Assembly (NCBI GenBank): GCA_963770275.1
Contig: CAVYPD010000046.1
Coordinates: 1 to 64,000 of the forward strand
Source of the DNA: Roseiarcus sp963770275
Lineage (GTDB): Bacteria > Pseudomonadota > Alphaproteobacteria > Rhizobiales > Beijerinckiaceae
Reading direction: 5' to 3'
Length of the DNA stretch: 64,000 nt
Shown here: positions 19,159 through 30,337 of the stretch, piece after piece
How the letters are laid out: each line of letters begins with the position of its first letter
How positions within the stretch are numbered: position 1 is the stretch's first letter
Notes under the pieces: model-generated
Seen by the model: only the letters and a program-made list of their open reading frames with translations
Told to the model about the DNA's origin: nothing
Database searches by the model: none
Position numbers and translations under genes: made by a program

Positions 19159-20197
19159 CTATTCCCCGTAGGGCGTCCAGATGTTCTTGACTTGGGTCGC
19201 CCGGCGCAGGAAGTCGCGGCCTTCCGCTTTGGCCCAGTCCGATCGCCGCAGCCGAAGTCCAAGTCGCCTTGAGATTGCCGGCGGAAAGGGCCTCGACCTG
19301 AGCCGCGCCCTGCCGGGTCGCCGACATACCAAACCGCATCGACGCCGTCGTGCTCGGCCAGCGTCTTGGCCAGCACGTTCGCTTCGCCGGTGACGATGTT
19401 GACGACGCCGGCGGGAACGTCCGACGTGTCGAGCACCGAATAGAAGTCGGTTGCGATCAACGGATGGCCGGCCGACGGGACAGCGACGACACAATTGCCC
19501 ATGGCGATCGCCGGCATGACGAGCGAGACAAACGCGAGCAGCGGCGCTTCGTCAGGGCAGACGATGCCCATCACGCCCCATGGCTCGTTCATCGCCAGCG
19601 TGATGAAGCGGGAGCGCGTCGCGTGCACCGCGCCGTCGAACTTGTCGGCATAACCGGCATAGACAAACGCGCGGCGGATCGAGGCGTCGACTTCGGCCTT
19701 GGCCGCGCGGGCCGAGGCGCCGGTCATGGCGCTCAAGCGCCGCGCGAACTCGTCTTCGCGCGCGGCGAGATTCTCGGCCACGTAGTAGAGCACCTGGGCG
19801 CGATTGTGCGCTGTCGCCGCTCCCCAGTGATGACGCTTTTGTAGCGGCTTCCACGGCGTTACGGATGTCCTTGCGATTGCCGAGCCCAGCCAGTCCGACC
19901 TCGCGTCCTGCGGGATCGAGAACCGCGTAGCTGTAGCCGGAATCGGGGCGCGCCTGCTTGCCGCCGACATAGAGCTTGGCGGTGCGATCCGGGCCCTCGT
20001 CGATGTTTCGAACCGGCCTCACGCCGGGCGAGGCGTTGAGGGGCAGCGGACGGGAAGCGTTGGGCTTGGCTTTCGGCTCGTCGGCGATGCGGTACTCGGA
20101 CAAGCCTTCCCGGCCGCCCTCGCGGCCGAAGCCGCTCTCGCGATAGCCGCCAAAGCCTGCGGCCGCGTCGAACATGTTGGTCGAATTGATCCAGATG
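19159..20197 (-). pseudogene. Truncated ALDH: C-terminal part only (copy A of a deoC-ALDH duplication)
   Basis: Reads on the minus strand from NSTNMFDAAAGFGGYRESGF through the truncated second ALDH-like domain to the ending ATQVKNIWTPYGE. It is near-identical to 48610-49640, but the first ~440 residues, including the catalytic cysteine, are missing. At ~20195-20200 the sequence jumps straight into deoC. Several +1 slips also occur, for example at 19308-19310 (shared with copy B) and near the codons for GAATAHNRAQ. The deletion makes this a genuine remnant regardless of sequence errors. Confidence 0.85.
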
Positions 20198-20648
20198 ACG
20201 CTGCTTCAAGGGCGTGAGGCCGGCTGGAAAGCCGGTCGCGACAGAGGCGACCGGGATCCCCGAGCCCTCGAGCGCCCGCACCGCGGGGCCGACCATCGTC
20301 GGATAGACGCAGACCGCGCCCACGGTCGGCGGCAAGTCGGCAAGACCGAGCGCTACGAGGAGGTCGTCGCCGAGCGGCTGACTGCGCCTTGGCGCACAGC
20401 CGGCGCACGCGCCCGGCGTGTCGTCCGCCGGCAGCGTCGTGAGGTCGATGCAGGTCATCGCCTTCACGAGCCATGCCGCCTGCCATTCCTTCTTGACCGA
20501 GCGGCGCGTCGTCAGGGTCGCGGCGCGGCGCTCGACCGCGCTCGCGTTGACGCCGACGCTCTCGAACGCACTCGCATGCCAGCGGGAGCGCCAGGGTTGC
20601 GCGGCCGTTGTGGCCTTTGGCGGGAAGAGCCGTCTCAGCGACGTTCAT
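20198..20648 (-). pseudogene. Truncated deoC (deoxyribose-phosphate aldolase), N-terminal part only
   Basis: Begins at ATG 20648 (MNVAETALPAKGHN) and, across several +1 slips, gives KAMTCIDLTTLPADDTPGAC, AVCVYPTMVGPAVRALEGSG and VASVATGFPAGLTPLKQR. There it ends abruptly and fuses to the ALDH tail. The Schiff-base region (FIKTSTGK in the full copy at 50997) is absent, so no aldolase activity is possible. Compared with the intact copy, a ~1.9-kb block covering the deoC 3' half and ALDH 5' half has been lost. Confidence 0.83.
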
Positions 20649-20683
20649 CGTAGACTCGCTTCTCGTCGAACGCCTTGCGATCC

Positions 20684-21718
20684 TTACTCTTCGAGAAGGA
20701 ACCGGGCCGTGGGCTCGTCGGTGACGAGCACGTTGAAATAGCGCGCGCGGATACAGGCGCGGACCACCGGGTGCTTGTTCGCCCCGGCCGCGACGCCGAT
20801 CGAGAATTCGCGATCGGCGCAATAGCGCAGGTCGAGTCCGATTGTCCGCGCGTCGAGCTCCGCATCGACGATCTGCCCGTGAGGCGTCGATGAACCGACT
20901 GAGGATGTCGCCGACCGCGCCCTTGGCCTTGAGCGCCGCCTGTTCTTCTGTCGTGATGAAGCCGGACTGCACGAGCACGGAATCGCGACGCCATCGCGCC
21001 CATGCCGAAGCAGATCGACCGGCGCGCGCCGTCCGAGCGCCAAGCACGCTCGCGATCGTCGGGTCCTGCTCCAGCGCGACGCGCGTCGCCGCATGGCCGA
21101 GGATCGCCGGCACCGGCAGGAGCGTCGCGGCGCCGTTCGCCGAGCGGGCGAACAGCTCGGCGGTGTTGTTGGTGCGCGCCGAGGGCGCAGCGGATGTTCA
21201 TGGCGCCGTTGAGGAGCACGACCTCGACGCCCTCGTTCCAGAGCGGCGGAAGGCGGCGCGCGACGGCGCTCATCGTCCGGCCCCAGGAGACGCCGATCAG
21301 CGGCATGGGGCCGAGCGAGGCGATGAACTGCGCCGCCGCCTGTGCGACGCCGTCGAGCGCCAGCGCCTCGTCGTCGTCCGTCGGCTCGCGCACCACCACG
21401 GCTTCCCGCAGGCCGAAGCGCCGCTGCAGGCGGCTCTCGAGGATCGGGACTGCGCGCCGTGCGCGGCACGATCTCGATGCGCACGATGCCGGATTCGCGC
21501 GCGTCGTTGAGCAGACGGCGCGCCTGCCAGCGGGTGAGCCCGAGTTCTTCAGCGAGCTCGCCGATCGTCATGTTGAGATCGTAGTAGCGCTTCGCCGCCT
21601 GGATCATCAGCAGCTCGCGCTGCTCGATGGAGAGGCTGCGGAAATGCGACGTCGCGATCGAGACTTTCAGACCGCATGAGGCGTCGCTCCCGAGCTGGCG
21701 CGCCGCCAGCCGGCGCAT
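20684..21718 (-). CDS. SorC/DeoR-type sugar-binding transcriptional regulator, frameshifted
   Basis: N-terminal HTH (MTIGELAEELGLTRWQARRL, then LNDARESGIVRIEIV) followed, in shifted frames, by the SorC sugar-phosphate-binding domain (MPLIGVSWGRTMSAVARRLP, then CADREFSIGVAAGANKHPVV and RARYFNVLVTDEPTARFLLE). At least two or three single-base slips. Its ATG (21718) overlaps the upstream kinase stop as TGATG. Proteins of this family are controlled by a phosphorylated sugar, which fits a locus with two FGGY kinases. Its operator is probably in the 31.3-31.6 kb divergent region. Confidence 0.78.
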   Translation of the reverse strand: MRRLAARQLGSDASCGLKVSIATSHFRSLSIEQRELLMIQAAKRYYDLNMTIGELAEELGLTRWQARRLLNDARESGIVRIEIVPRTARSPDPREPPAAALRPAGSRGGARADGRRRGAGARRRRTGGGAVHRLARPHAADRRLLGPDDERRRAPPSAALERGRRGRAPQRRHEHPLRPRRAPTTPPSCSPARRTAPRRSCRCRRSSAMRRRASRWSRTRRSRACLALGRRAPVDLLRHGRDGVAIPCSCSPASSRQKNRRRSRPRARSATSSVGSSTPHGQIVDAELDARTIGLDLRYCADREFSIGVAAGANKHPVVRACIRARYFNVLVTDEPTARFLLEE

Positions 21719-23207
21719 CAAGCGGCGTGAGCAGCTCGGTCGCTTCGCGATAGTTCGACGAGCAATTCGAGGTAGCGCTCATGCGCCGCGCGGATCCGGA
21801 TCGATCACCGATCGACGGCTGCGCGACCGCTTTGGCCGCCTCGAAGAGATCAGGCGCGAGTCCCGCGGCCGTCGCGGCGCAAGCCGCCGCGCCGAGGATC
21901 GTCAGATTGACCTCGGGCAGAATCTGCAATCGGCAGACCCATCGCGTCCACCGTCGCCCTCAGCCAGAGCGGGTTCTTGGCGTAGCCGCCGGACGAGACG
22001 ACGCGCCGGCAGGCGACGCCAAGCTCGCCCATGCGCTTCAGCACATTGGCGCTCGCCAGCGCGACGCCCTCGACCGCCGCGCGATAAAGCGCGGCCCGGT
22101 CGTGGCCGAGCGACAGGCCAAGGAAGGCGCCCCTCAGCAGCGGATCGCGATATGGCGTGCGATTGCCCATGAAATAGTCGAGCGCGAGCACCCCGGCGCC
22201 GCCAACCGGGCAGCGCCTCCGCCTCGTGCACGAGCCGGTCGAGCGCCGGAATCGTCCAGCCCGAACATGTCGCGAGACAGCCAGGACAGCACCGAGCCGG
22301 CCGAGACCTGTCCGGCCTCGACGAGCCAATGATCGTCGACGAGCGCGTGAGGATAGGGCCCCCAGAAACCGTCGACCGGCGATCCCTCCAGGCAGCTGGA
22401 ACAATTGCACGGTCGAGGTGCCGCCGATCAGCAGCAATTCTCCCGGCGCCATCGTGTCGGCGCCAGCCATGCCGATATGGGCGTCGATGCCGCCCTGCGC
22501 GAGCACCGGACGGTTCGACAGACCGAGATGCGCGGCCGCCGCGGCGGAAAGCCGCTCGATCGGCGCGCCGACCGGGAAAGATCGGCTTGCGGGAGCTTGG
22601 CGGCCAGATCGGGCACGCCGAACTCCGCATAGAGATCGTCGACGAAGCGTGCCTGCGACGGAATCATAGTTCCATTTGCAGGTCGCGTTCATGCGCGAGC
22701 CGACCCAGCGGCCGGTCAGCATGAAATTGATGTAGTCGATGCATTCGCAGATCACCTCGGCGCCGGCATAGATCTGCGGCTCATGGCGCGCGAGCCACAT
22801 GGCTTTCGGCACCAGCCACTCGGCCGCGTCGCCGCCGCCGGAATAGGCCATGACCGGATGGCGCGAAGCGGCCGTCCGATCCGCTTCCTCAGCGGCGCGG
22901 CAATCCATCCAGAGCAGGGCGGGGCGCAGCGGCGTCCCGTCGCGCTTGCAGACGACGACGGTCGAAGCCGTCGTTGCGACGCAGACGCCGTCGATCTCCG
23001 GGCGCGCCGAGATCGGCCATCAGCCCGCGGGTCGCCTTGCCGAGCGCCTCCCACCAGTCGAGCGGCGACTGCTCGGCCCAGCCCGGACGCGGATGGCGCG
23101 TCGCGTAGCGCTCCTCGCGCTCGGCCAGCATCACGCGCGCGGTCGAGGTCGAACACCCCGACGCGAACGCCGCCCGTGCCGAAATCGAGACCGAGGAGCC
23201 GCGCCAT
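21718..23207 (-). CDS. FGGY-family carbohydrate kinase A, multiply frameshifted
   Basis: Starts MARLLGLDFGTGGVRVGVFD (phosphate-1 loop). Other recognisable blocks are PVMAYSGGGDAAEWLVPKAM, ECIDYINFMLTGRWVGSRMN, IGGTSTVQLFQLPGG, FMGNRTPYRDPLLRGAFLGL and RRVVSSGGYAKNPLWLRATV, ending AAHERYLELLVELSRSDRA. Frames switch several times, each by a single base. It resembles ribulokinase/AraB-like members that act on ketopentoses or polyols. Three bases separate it from the GatD-like gene upstream and it overlaps the SorC gene downstream, so it is clearly operonic. Confidence 0.78.
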
Positions 23208-23210
23208 CGA

Positions 23211-24230
23211 TCAGGGCCGGAACATGACCTTGGAGAAATGCTCGTTGCGCCCGCGGATCGTCTCGAACATCCGCGGCAGATCGCGCAAGCGGGAGATCAT
23301 GCGTGATCATGAATTCCCATTTCAAGCGTGCCGTCGGCGAGCGCGGCGAGGCTCACGGTCCATTCCTTGCCCGGGAACGGCGGCGCTGAAGGAATTCCAG
23401 GCGCCGTGCAGCGACACTTCCTGGCGCAGAAAATGCTGGAAGGTCTTGTTCTCGAGGGGCACGTCGCCGACCGGAATCCCGATGAAGACGACGTGACCGC
23501 CGGGCGCCGCCAGGCGCGCGGCGAGATTGATCGAGGCCGGAACGCCCGCCGCCTCGACGATGAGATCGCAGAGTGAGGTCCGCCGGCGCCTCGTGAGAGA
23601 GAAAAGTGTGCGTCGCCCCCGCTTCGCGCGCCTCCTCGAGCTTGGCGGAATGCGAGATCGACCGCCACGACTTCGGTGCAGCCCATGAGCTTCATCCACT
23701 GGATGGCGAAGAGGCCGATCGGCCCGCAGCCGACGACCGCGCCGCGTTGACCCATGGTCGGCGGCGCCTTCCACACGGCGTGCAGCGCGATCGAGGCCGG
23801 GTCGGTCATCGCGATCGCGCGCGGATCGGCGCCCTTCGGCGTCTTCAGGAGATTATCGACCGGCGCGGCGACGAATTCGGCATAGGCGCCGTCGCGCCGG
23901 CTGCCGAAATAATCGTAGTTGCGACAGCGCGAGAAATTGCCGGTCACGCATTGATCGCAGACCCGGCACGGAAGGAGCGGCGCGACGCCGACAAGCTCGC
24001 CGATGTCGAAACCGCTCACGCTCCTCGCCGACGTCGACGATATGGCCGGAGAATTCATGTCCGCAGATGATCGGCATGCGATGCGCGCCCTTGGTCAGCA
24101 TGCGCGGAATGTCGGAGCCGCATACGCCGACCGCCGCGACGCGGAGCAGGGCTTCGCCCTTCTTCGCCGTCGGCTTTGGAACGTCCTCGAGCCGGATGTC
24201 TCCGGGCTTGTACATGACGGCGGCTTGCAT
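23211..24230 (-). CDS. Zn-dependent alcohol dehydrogenase, galactitol-1-P dehydrogenase (GatD)-like, frameshifted
   Basis: Medium-chain dehydrogenase. N-terminus MQAAVMYKPGDIRLEDVPKP. Catalytic zinc ligands are Cys in GVCGSDIPRM and His-Glu in ICGHEFSGHI. Four structural-zinc cysteines lie in PCRVCDQCVTGNFSRC. The dinucleotide site is AVVGCGPIGLFAIQWMKLMG. The GSRRDGAYAEF and GKEWTVSLAALADG segments are characteristic of GatD-like enzymes. Reads to HFSKVMFRP and TGA 23213-23211. Probably oxidises a sugar alcohol or its phosphate. Single-base slips interrupt the frame. Confidence 0.8.
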
Positions 24231-24272
24231 CGAGGTTTCCTTTGAGTGCGAAAAGGGGCGGATTGCTCGGTC

Positions 24273-25411
24273 TTAGGCAGATGCGGCGAGCGAGGAGGTG
24301 AAGCGCGTCGAGCGCAATGATGGCGTCGCGAACGGTCGCGACCGAGAGCGGCGCGGCCGACCGCCAGGTCACGGAACCGGGAGCGAGCGCTGCTTCCGCG
24401 ACGCGTTCGATGTCGGCGCGACTCGCCTTCGCGAGCTTCAGGTCGGCCAGCGTCGATCGGGAGGCCAAGCGAACGGCAGAACCGCGCCGTCGCCTCGATC
24501 TCCGCGAGCGGACGCCCTTCGAGCATCAGCAGGCAGAGCGTTCCGAAGGCGACCTTCTCGCCGTGATAGAAGCCGTGCGTCTCGTCGAGCGCAGTCAGGC
24601 CGTCGTGAATCCCGTGGGCGCCCGGAGACGCCGCAATTCTCGAACCCGAGGCCGCTGAGCAGCGTGTTCGCCTCGATGATGTTCTCGACAGCCTGGGTCA
24701 GCGCGCCACGCTCGGCGGCGTGTTTGGCCGCGAGCGCGTCGCGAAGCAGCACGTCATAACAAACTCTGGCAAGCGCAAGGCCGGCCGCGGGCGTCGGGAA
24801 GCCGCCAGCGATGAAGTTTTGCGAAGAGGTTTCGACATTGGAGCGGGCTTCGAACCATGTCGAAAGCGCGTCTCCGATTCCCGCGACGAGAAAGCGCGCC
24901 GGCGCCCTCACGATGACCGCGCTGTCGACCAGGACAATATCGGGATTGCGCGGCAAGGAGATCGCTTCTTGATAGACGCCGTCCGTCGAGTAACGCACCG
25001 CGACCGCGCTGCACGGCGCGTCGGTCGAGGCGATCGTCGGCACGATCACGATCCGCGCTCCTGTCCGACACGCCGCGACCTTGGCGGTGTCCGCCGTTTT
25101 TCCGCCGCCGATTCCGAGCGACAACCGCCGCCGAGTGAGAGCGCACGAGAGTCTCGACGCGCGCGATCTCCTCCGAACAACATTCGCCGTTGAAGCGCTC
25201 CATCGTATAGGGAAGGCCGCTCGCGGCGAGCGAGGCTCGCAACGCCGTCGCCCATGGAGTCCAGCACGAAGCCGTCGACAAGCAGGAACGCGCTGTCGCC
25301 GAGCGATTTCAGATGGTCGGGCAGACGGTCGATCTCGCCGGGACGCTGAATATATTTGCCCGGGCCGCCATAGGCCCGTCCGAAGCCGACCCGACCCTGT
25401 TGGCGCCTCAT
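24273..25411 (-). CDS. Iron-containing alcohol dehydrogenase, glycerol dehydrogenase (GldA)-like, frameshifted
   Basis: Group-III metal-dependent dehydrogenase: GGPGKYIQRPGEIDRLPDHL, the NAD loop LGIGGGKTADTAKVAACRTG, VPTIASTDAPCSA, and metal ligands in VAGIGDALSTWFEARS, AHGIHDGL and GFYHGEKVAFGTL. It ends FTSSLAASA at TAA 24275-24273. Several +1 slips. GldA family members oxidise glycerol or longer polyols to ketoses. In this operon it and the GatD-like enzyme may act at different carbons or on different stereoisomers. Confidence 0.8.
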
Positions 25412-25438
25412 CCATGACGCGCTCCACCGATCACCGCG

Positions 25439-26199
25439 TCAGAAGCCGCTGACGACATAGCCGCCGTCGACCGGCAGCGTCGTCGCGGTCACGAAGAGCG
25501 CGGCCGGTGAGCACAAAAAGACAGCCGTTCCGACAAGATCCTCGACCGTTCCCCAGCGCTTCAACGCCGCCTTCGCCGCGATCTTCGCCGCGGGCTCCGG
25601 ATCGCTCCAGAGCCCCTTTGTCATGTCGGTCTTATGATAGCCCGGCGCGATCGCGTTCACGCGAATGCCCTCGGGTCCGAAGCGATGCGCGAGCGTGCGG
25701 GTCAGACCCGAGAAGGCCGGTCTTGCTGGCCGAATAGGCCGGGACGGCGTCGTCGACGACATAGCTCAGCATCGAAGCGAAATTCACGATCGCGCCTTTG
25801 GACCGCGCCAGCAGTGGCCGCGCCGCCATCGAAAGGCGCATGACGCTGTTGAGGTTGACGTCCATCACGTCGAGGAAGCGGCCTCCTCATATTCCGTCTC
25901 TGGCTTGGCGACTCCGGCCGAGTTGATCAGCACGTCCAGGCTGGGCAGAGCGCCGACGAAAGCGTCGATCGCCTTGCGATCGCGCACGTCCAGCAACTCG
26001 AAGCGAATGCCTTTTGCTTCGCGTGTCGGCCCGCGCCGCGTCGAGCCGCGCCTGCGAGGCGCCGGTCGCGATCACCTCCGCGCCGAGTCGCAGCAAAGCC
26101 CTTCGCGACGGCAAGGCCGATGCCGCTGGTCCCGCCTGATATGAGCACGTGCTTGCCGGCGAAGAGGTCGGGGCGAAAGGTGGCGAGGATTTCGTCCAT
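25439..26199 (-). CDS. SDR-family oxidoreductase, frameshifted
   Basis: ATG 26199 (MDEILATFRPDLFAGKHVLI) leads into SGGTSGIGLAVAKGFA. After frame switches come MMDVNLNSVMRLSMAARPLL, NFASMLSYVVDDAVPAYSAS-K (active-site Tyr/Lys) and the ending TTLPVDGGYVVSGF. A TTG at 26220 is an alternative start. It adds a third dehydrogenase to the operon, sits between the XylB-like kinase and the GldA-like gene, and probably acts on a polyol or ketose. Confidence 0.8.
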
Positions 26200-26216
26200 T
26201 GCGTTAAGGTCCTGGG

Positions 26217-27726
26217 TCAATGAGCCGCGACGAGGGCGTCAAGATCGTCGTAGAGCGCCTGCGAATGGGCGTAGAGCCGGTCGAACATCGGCTGCATCCG
26301 CGCATAGGTTTGCGCCCAATCGGGGTCGGGCTGCATCTCGTCGACATAGCGGACGTAGGAGGCGACCGCGTCCTCGATTCGAGCGAACCAGCCGGCCGCC
26401 GTCGCCGCCATCGCCGCGCAGCCGATCGACGCCGCATTCCGGCTCCTTCGGGACAGGATCGGCACGCCGTAGACGCTCGCCTTGATTTTCAGCCACAGGT
26501 TCGTCTTCGCGCCGCCGCCCGAGGCGATGACGCGTTCGATCCTTTCGGCCGGCGGCTTTCTCCATGATGCGCAGGTGGCGCGCGGCGGCGAAGGCGACGC
26601 CTTCGAGCACGGCGCGATGGAGATGCGCGAGCCCGTGGGCCGCGCCAAGGCCAAAGAATTGCGCCCGCGCGTTGCGATGCGCGCCGAGCCGCTCGCCCGT
26701 GAGATAGGGCATGAAGAAGAGGCCGTCCGAACCGGCCGGCGCGGCGGCGGCGCGCGCCGTGATGTCGTCGTAGCTCAGCGCCTTTTCGTGGAAGGCGCGC
26801 CGCGCCCAGCGCATCGCGTCGCCGCCGGTCTCGAGAAGGACGAACGGCCCCCAATGTCCTTCGACGGTCGCGACGTTGCAGACTCTCCGGGTCGAGCAGC
26901 GGCGCGTCGGCGATCAGCGTGAGAATGCAGGAAGTGCCGGTCACGTCGGAGGCGAGGCCCGGGCGACAGGCGCCGGAGCCGAGCAGCGCGACCGGATAGT
27001 CGGCGCCGCCGACCAGCACCGGCGTCCCTTCCCGCAGTCCCGTCTCGCTCGCCGCCGCGGCGGTGACCGCGCCGAGAATCTCCAGAGGCTCGCGGATCGG
27101 CGGCAGCTTGGCGGCGTCGAGTCCGAGAAGGTCGATCATCGTCCGCGACCAGCGGCGCTCGCGCGGGTCCATCAGGAAACTGCAGGAGGCGTCGCCGGAG
27201 TCCATGGCGATCTCGCCGGTCAGGCGAAGGTTGATGTAGTCCTTCGGCATGAGGACCGCGCGGGCGGCGGCGTAAGCCTGCGGGTCGTTGTCCGCAGCCA
27301 CGCGAGCTTGAAGCCGGGCCACGCCGGGGTCGGCGGATTGCCGCTCTCGGCCAGATAGGCGGACGCGCCGTGCTCACGTTCGAAGTCGGCGACGATGCGG
27401 CGGTGCGCTTGTCGTTCCACAACGGCGCGGCGTCGCGCGTCGGCCGTCCGGCCTCGTCGATCAGCACCGTCCCGTGCATCTGTCCGCAGGCGCAGATCGC
27501 CGCGATGCGCTCGGCTGCGCCCTCGACCGCGCCGAGCGCGTCGCGGATCGAGCGCGGAGACGCCGGCCCACCAGTCGAGCGGCCGCTGCTCAGCCCAGCC
27601 GAATTGCGGCACGATCTGATCGTGCTCGCGCGCCGCGATATGGAGGATCGCGCCGGACCGATCGACGAGCGCGGCGCGGACGCTGCCGGTGCCGACATCG
27701 ATGGAAAGGGTCAGGTCGCGGGCCAT
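26217..27726 (-). CDS. FGGY-family carbohydrate kinase B (xylulokinase-like), frameshifted
   Basis: MARDLTLSIDVGTGSVRAAL at the N-terminus; WAEQRPLDWW; PKDYINLRLTGEIAMDSGDA; LVGGADYPVALLGSGACRPG; DVTGTSCILTLIADAPL; FMPYLTGERLGAHRNARAQF; and ERVIASGGGAKTNLWLKIKA near the C-terminus. These are the XylB-type blocks. Frame changes are single-base. It presumably phosphorylates the ketose made by one of the neighbouring dehydrogenases. Five bases separate it from the permease gene upstream. Confidence 0.8.
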
Positions 27727-27730
27727 TCGC

Positions 27731-28729
27731 TCAGCGCTTGAGCGAGCCGGCGCCGTACTGGATCAGCATGGCGACGACGATGATGAGGCCCATATAGACC
27801 TGCTGATCGTAGCCGGGCACGCCGGCGAGATTCATGATGTTGGCGATGATGCCCATCACCAGCGCGCCGAGCAGCGTGTTGATGACGCCGCCCCGCCCGC
27901 CCATCAGGCTCGCGCCGCCGATCACCACGGCCGCGATGACGTTCGAGCTCCGCGCCGACGCCGACCTGCGCCGAGCCGACGCCGGTGCGGCTCGTCGAGA
28001 TGATGCCGGCGACCGCGGCAAGCGCGCCCGAGATGACATAGACCGAGAGGATGTAGCGCGGCACCGCGATGCCGGAGAGACGCACGGCCTCCTCGTTCGA
28101 GCCGATCGCGGTGATGATGCGGCCAAAGCTCGTGAAGTTGAGCACGATCGCCGCCGACGATGAAGATCGCGAACATCACGATCACCGGCTGCGGGCATGC
28201 CGAACAGGATAGCCGGATCCGAAATCGGCCAGCGCCTCGCCGCCGTCGCCGATCGGGATCGGCCGTCCCGCCGAGAAGATCAGCGAAAGGCCGCGCGCGA
28301 TCGCCATCATCGCCAGCGACATCACGAAGGACGGCAGCTTCAGATAGGCGACGAACCCGCCGGTGACGAGCGCCGCAGGCCGCGCCGGACAAGCATGACG
28401 AGCAGGATGGTCGTCCGGCACGCTGTAGCCGGAAAAGGCGATGAAATAGGCGGTGAGCACGCAGCCGAGCGCAGCGACCGAACCGACGGAAAGATCGATG
28501 CCGCGCGTCAGGATGACGAACAGCATTCCGACCGCCATGATGCCCGCGCTGGAGGCCACCTGGCGCAGCACGTTGAGAATGTTCGGCTTGGTGAGGAAGC
28601 TCGGCGACCAGAGCGAGGCGACCACCACCAGCACGACGAAAATGCCGAGCGTGCCGAAGCGGTGCAGCAAGGTCGCCGAAATCGAACCTGCGTCCGCTCT
28701 GCGGCTGCGCGTTCGCTGATCGTCGTCAT
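27731..28729 (-). CDS. Ribose-type ABC permease (RbsC-like), frameshifted
   Basis: Starts at ATG 28729 (MTTISERAAAERT). Across slips: LLHRFGTLGIFVVLVVVASL, PNILNVLRQVASSAGIMAVG, MLFVILTRGIDLSVGSVAAL, LKLPSFVMSLAMMAIARGLS, GGRGGVINTLLGALVMGIIA, ending QYGAGSLKR. The GIDLSVGS motif and helix pattern are those of RbsC-type permeases. It sits between the RbsA-like ATPase and kinase B, in an importer typical of pentoses and polyols. Confidence 0.83.
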
Positions 28730-28732
28730 CGG

Positions 28733-30246
28733 TCACGCCGCCTTCATGGTGAACGTGCTTCGCGAAATCGCGAGCGAAAGAAGCTTTTCCTCGCTGTAGT
28801 CCGGAGGCTTCAGTTCGCCGCGCAACCTGCCCTTCGCCCATGACGAGGATGCGGTCGCAAAGGCCGAACAGCTCCTGATGCTCGGAGGAAATCACCAGCA
28901 CCGCCTTGCCTGCTTCCGCGAGCTTGAGGACGATGCCGTAGATCTCGCTCTTCGCGCCGACGTCCACGCCGCGCGTCGGCTCGTCGAGGATGATGACGTC
29001 GCCGCCAGCGTGAAACCACTTGGCGAGCACGACCTTCTGCTGGTTGCCGCCGGACAGGCTCGAGACCGGCGCGTCGATCCGCGAGGCCTTGAGCCTGAGG
29101 CTGCCGGCCGAGATCGTCGACGAGTCTTGCGCTCGAGCGCCTGCCGGACGAAGCCGAGCCGGTTCACCACCGCGGAAAGCCGCGCCATCGTGGCGTTGAT
29201 CGCGGATCGGAGCGTCCAGCACGACGCCCTGGCCTTTGCGGTCTTCGGGCACCAGGCAGACGCCGGCTTTCACGGCGTCCTTTGGCGAGCGTATCTTCGC
29301 TTCCTTCGCCGTCGAGGAGGATCGCCCCGCTTTCGAGCCGGTCGGCGCCGAAGATCACCCGCGCGACTTCGGTGCGGCCCGATCCGACGAGCCCGCCAAG
29401 GCCGACGATCTCGCCGGCGCGCACGGAGAAGCTGACGTCGCGCACGAGGCGCCCGGCCTGGAGATCGCGGACCGCCAGTCGCTCCTCGCCGATCGTCCGC
29501 GGCGCCCTTCTCGGGAAACAAAGCCGCCATCGGACGGCCGACCATCATGCGGATCATCTCGTCGATTGTGAGCTCCTGCGGCGGCCGTGGTCGCGACGAC
29601 CTGACCGTCCTTCATCACCGTCACGCGATCGGAGATGCTCAGGACCTCTTCGAGGCGGTGCGAGATATAGACGATGCCGACGCCTTCGGCGCGCAGCCGA
29701 CCGATGATTTCGTGCAGCCGTTCGGCGTCCTGCGCCGACAAGCACGGCGGTCGGCTCGTCGAAGACGATGATCTTGACCTTGCGCGACAGCGCCTTGGCG
29801 ATCTCGACCACCTGCTGATGGGCGACGGCGAGACGTGCCGACGCGCCGAGCCGGATCGATGTCGAAGCCGAGCGAGGCGATGAGTTCGGCAGCGCGCCGG
29901 CGCAAGCGCGCTCCAGGAGATGACCCCGACAGTTCGCCGAGAAAAATGTTCTCCGCCACCGACAGATCCGGCGCCAGCGCCAGCTCCTGATGGATGATGG
30001 CGATGCCATGGGCGCGCGCTGCCCGCGGGCCCCGGAAACTCGATCGTGCTGCCGTCGATCCGGATCTCGCCGCTGCTCGGCGGCATTTCGCCGCCGAGCA
30101 CACGCATCAGGGTCGACTTGCCGGCGCCGTTCTCGCCGATCAGCGCGTGGACCTCGCCGGTCTGCACGTCGAAGTCGACGCCGCGCAAGGCGCGAACGCC
30201 GCCGAAGGATCTTCGTGATGGCCGTGAGCCTCGCGAGTTCGGTCAT
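28733..30246 (-). CDS. Ribose-type ABC ATPase with two nucleotide-binding domains (RbsA-like), frameshifted
   Basis: ATG 30246. First NBD: ALIGENGAGKSTLMRVLGGE, EIAKALSRKVKIIVFDEPTA, YISHRLEEVLSISDRVTVMK. Second, degenerate NBD: GLGGLVGSGRTEVARVIFGA, LSGGNQQKVVLAKWF, LDEPTRGVDVGAKSEIYGIV, ending ISRSTFTMKAA. The tandem arrangement and degenerate second Walker A (SGRTE) are typical of RbsA/MglA. Several single-base slips. Three bases separate its stop from the permease ATG. Confidence 0.85.
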
Positions 30247-30337
30247 GACGCCCTTCGTGCGTCATGAAAGGCGGCCAGCCGCGGATGCTCGCTCCGCCGC
30301 CGGCTTCTGTCAGATGCGAAGTCCGCTCGAGGACTGC

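Noticed and set aside
18357..19970. An ALDH-SDR fusion protein
   Set aside because: Frame slips hide the ALDH stop at 19161-19159. The SDR has its own ATG at 19130 and family-like N-terminus.
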